Source: Synaphobranchus kaupii (lineage: Eukaryota; Chordata; Actinopteri; Anguilliformes; Synaphobranchidae). Taken from it: 64,000 nucleotides of DNA. How positions within the stretch are numbered: position 1 is the stretch's first letter; every line of letters begins with the position of its first letter. The notes below the pieces were generated by a model. That model saw only the letters and a program-made list of their open reading frames with translations, did not search any database and was not told the origin of the DNA. The stretch covers positions 105,102,585 to 105,166,584 of the forward strand of contig CM056377.1 of the NCBI GenBank assembly GCA_029718625.1, in the 5' to 3' direction. The translations under genes were made by a program, and so were the position numbers. This document shows, piece after piece, positions 63,112 through 64,000 of the stretch.

Positions 63112-63113
63112 TA

Positions 63114-64000
63114 TTTGGCCCTATAAATTTGGATGCAATCAGATAAATAACACCAAAATTCCCAATGGTCTAAATACCGCTCAAGCATTGTCTTACATTA
63201 CATGACTGAATCTGGGCCATAATGTGAAGCCAATTTTCATGGATAGCAAAGTTCACCACCATAACCCACTAACAAAATATGAAATCATAAAATAAGGACA
63301 GTAAAAGAGGAATCTCCACATGATTACAGATTTCAGATTTCTACGGGTTAAGAATATCAAATTTATATAAATTTGTATCATAAAATGACTTACATTAAAA
63401 TTCAGCAATATTAAAACAGTACAATGAAGCCATCTAATGATATATGGATTCAAACAATAACCAGGCTTATTCATAAAAGTTGCAGGCAACATTTCTGTGT
63501 CTTTCAAAGTGATGGTAGTTTTTCTTGTCATAAAGGTAATAATGGTCAAAGTATTGTCTTATTCCTCATGGTATATTGCCTTGTAGATAACCACAAACAG
63601 TGAAACTTATTTAAATTCGACTGCCGTGGGGGCAGAAAGGGAGCACATTGAAATTCAAAGTTTTACGTTCATGAAGTAGTTGTAAACTCCCTTCTGCCTA
63701 TGACCACAGAAGGTCAGACTAAACTATTTATTTATTTCTGTTTTCACTTGTAAAGTATTTCTAGGCCTGTTCCAGTACTGCACTGACCTCCATAAATCCA
63801 GAATGGCACAGACTAGCACAGCAGCATCCTCAGCAGTGAATGGAGTCCAATTTTCAATCTGCAGTGCACTAGCTGAGTTATGCAGCTGGTGCATAAGACG
63901 ACTACACTTTATGCACAAGTGATGCAGGCAGACTGCAGGTGCTGCTCTTGCAAAATGAGGCAGGGGGAACCCTATCAACTGAAACAGTCTTTCCATGGGA
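63114..64000 (-). other. adgrl2: adgrl2 intron, right edge
   Basis: No exon recognised. A minus-strand open frame at 63,724-63,996 has no motif I know and is not called. Confidence 0.5.

Noticed and set aside
63724..63996. Open frame near the right edge, considered as the lectin-domain exon
   Set aside because: It lacks the lectin domain's cysteine pattern and characteristic motifs; the lectin exon must lie further right.

Overview
This is vertebrate, almost certainly teleost fish, genomic DNA. It is AT-rich, intron-rich and full of microsatellites and fish-type transposable elements (Tc1-like, hAT-like foldback, LINE fragments). It has no bacterial-style gene packing. The exact species cannot be fixed from the sequence.

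The only host gene I can support is one large minus-strand gene from about 59,980 down to 20,451: adgrl2 (latrophilin-2, adhesion GPCR L2). I placed 20 coding exons from splice signals and homology (4,025 nt, including two cassette exons), and every junction keeps frame. In transcript order they encode: a 15-nt microexon, the olfactomedin domain, a Thr/Pro-rich stalk, the HRM domain, the GAIN domain, the GPS autoproteolysis site with its tethered agonist, seven transmembrane helices, and a long cytoplasmic tail ending in a PDZ-binding LVTSL. The 5' part (signal peptide, rhamnose-binding lectin domain, promoter) lies beyond the right edge. The tail sequence makes the L2 paralogue the clear choice over L1 or L3; whether it is a teleost 'a' or 'b' copy is undecided.

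The most interesting structure is in the alternative splicing of this gene. A 52-nt cassette exon (23,617-23,668) shifts the reading frame. The last exon is then read in a second open frame for about 20 codons, giving a different C-terminus (GYSTAKW-stop) without the PDZ motif. A 27-nt cassette in intracellular loop 3 and a 15-nt microexon between the lectin and olfactomedin domains are also present.

Layout: 1-18 kb is gene-free DNA downstream of adgrl2 and is a transposon graveyard. It holds a Tc1-like end inserted in a LINE endonuclease remnant, a retroposon with an ATT tail, a 690-bp hAT-like foldback with an exact 8-bp target duplication, a LINE reverse transcriptase scrap, a 168-bp tandem repeat, a four-layer nested insertion at 12.8-15.5 kb, and a 1.8-kb element with GGGCCCTATCTT ends. 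19.7-60 kb is the adgrl2 body. 60-64 kb is intron of the same gene with a deleted 537-bp Tc1-like element.
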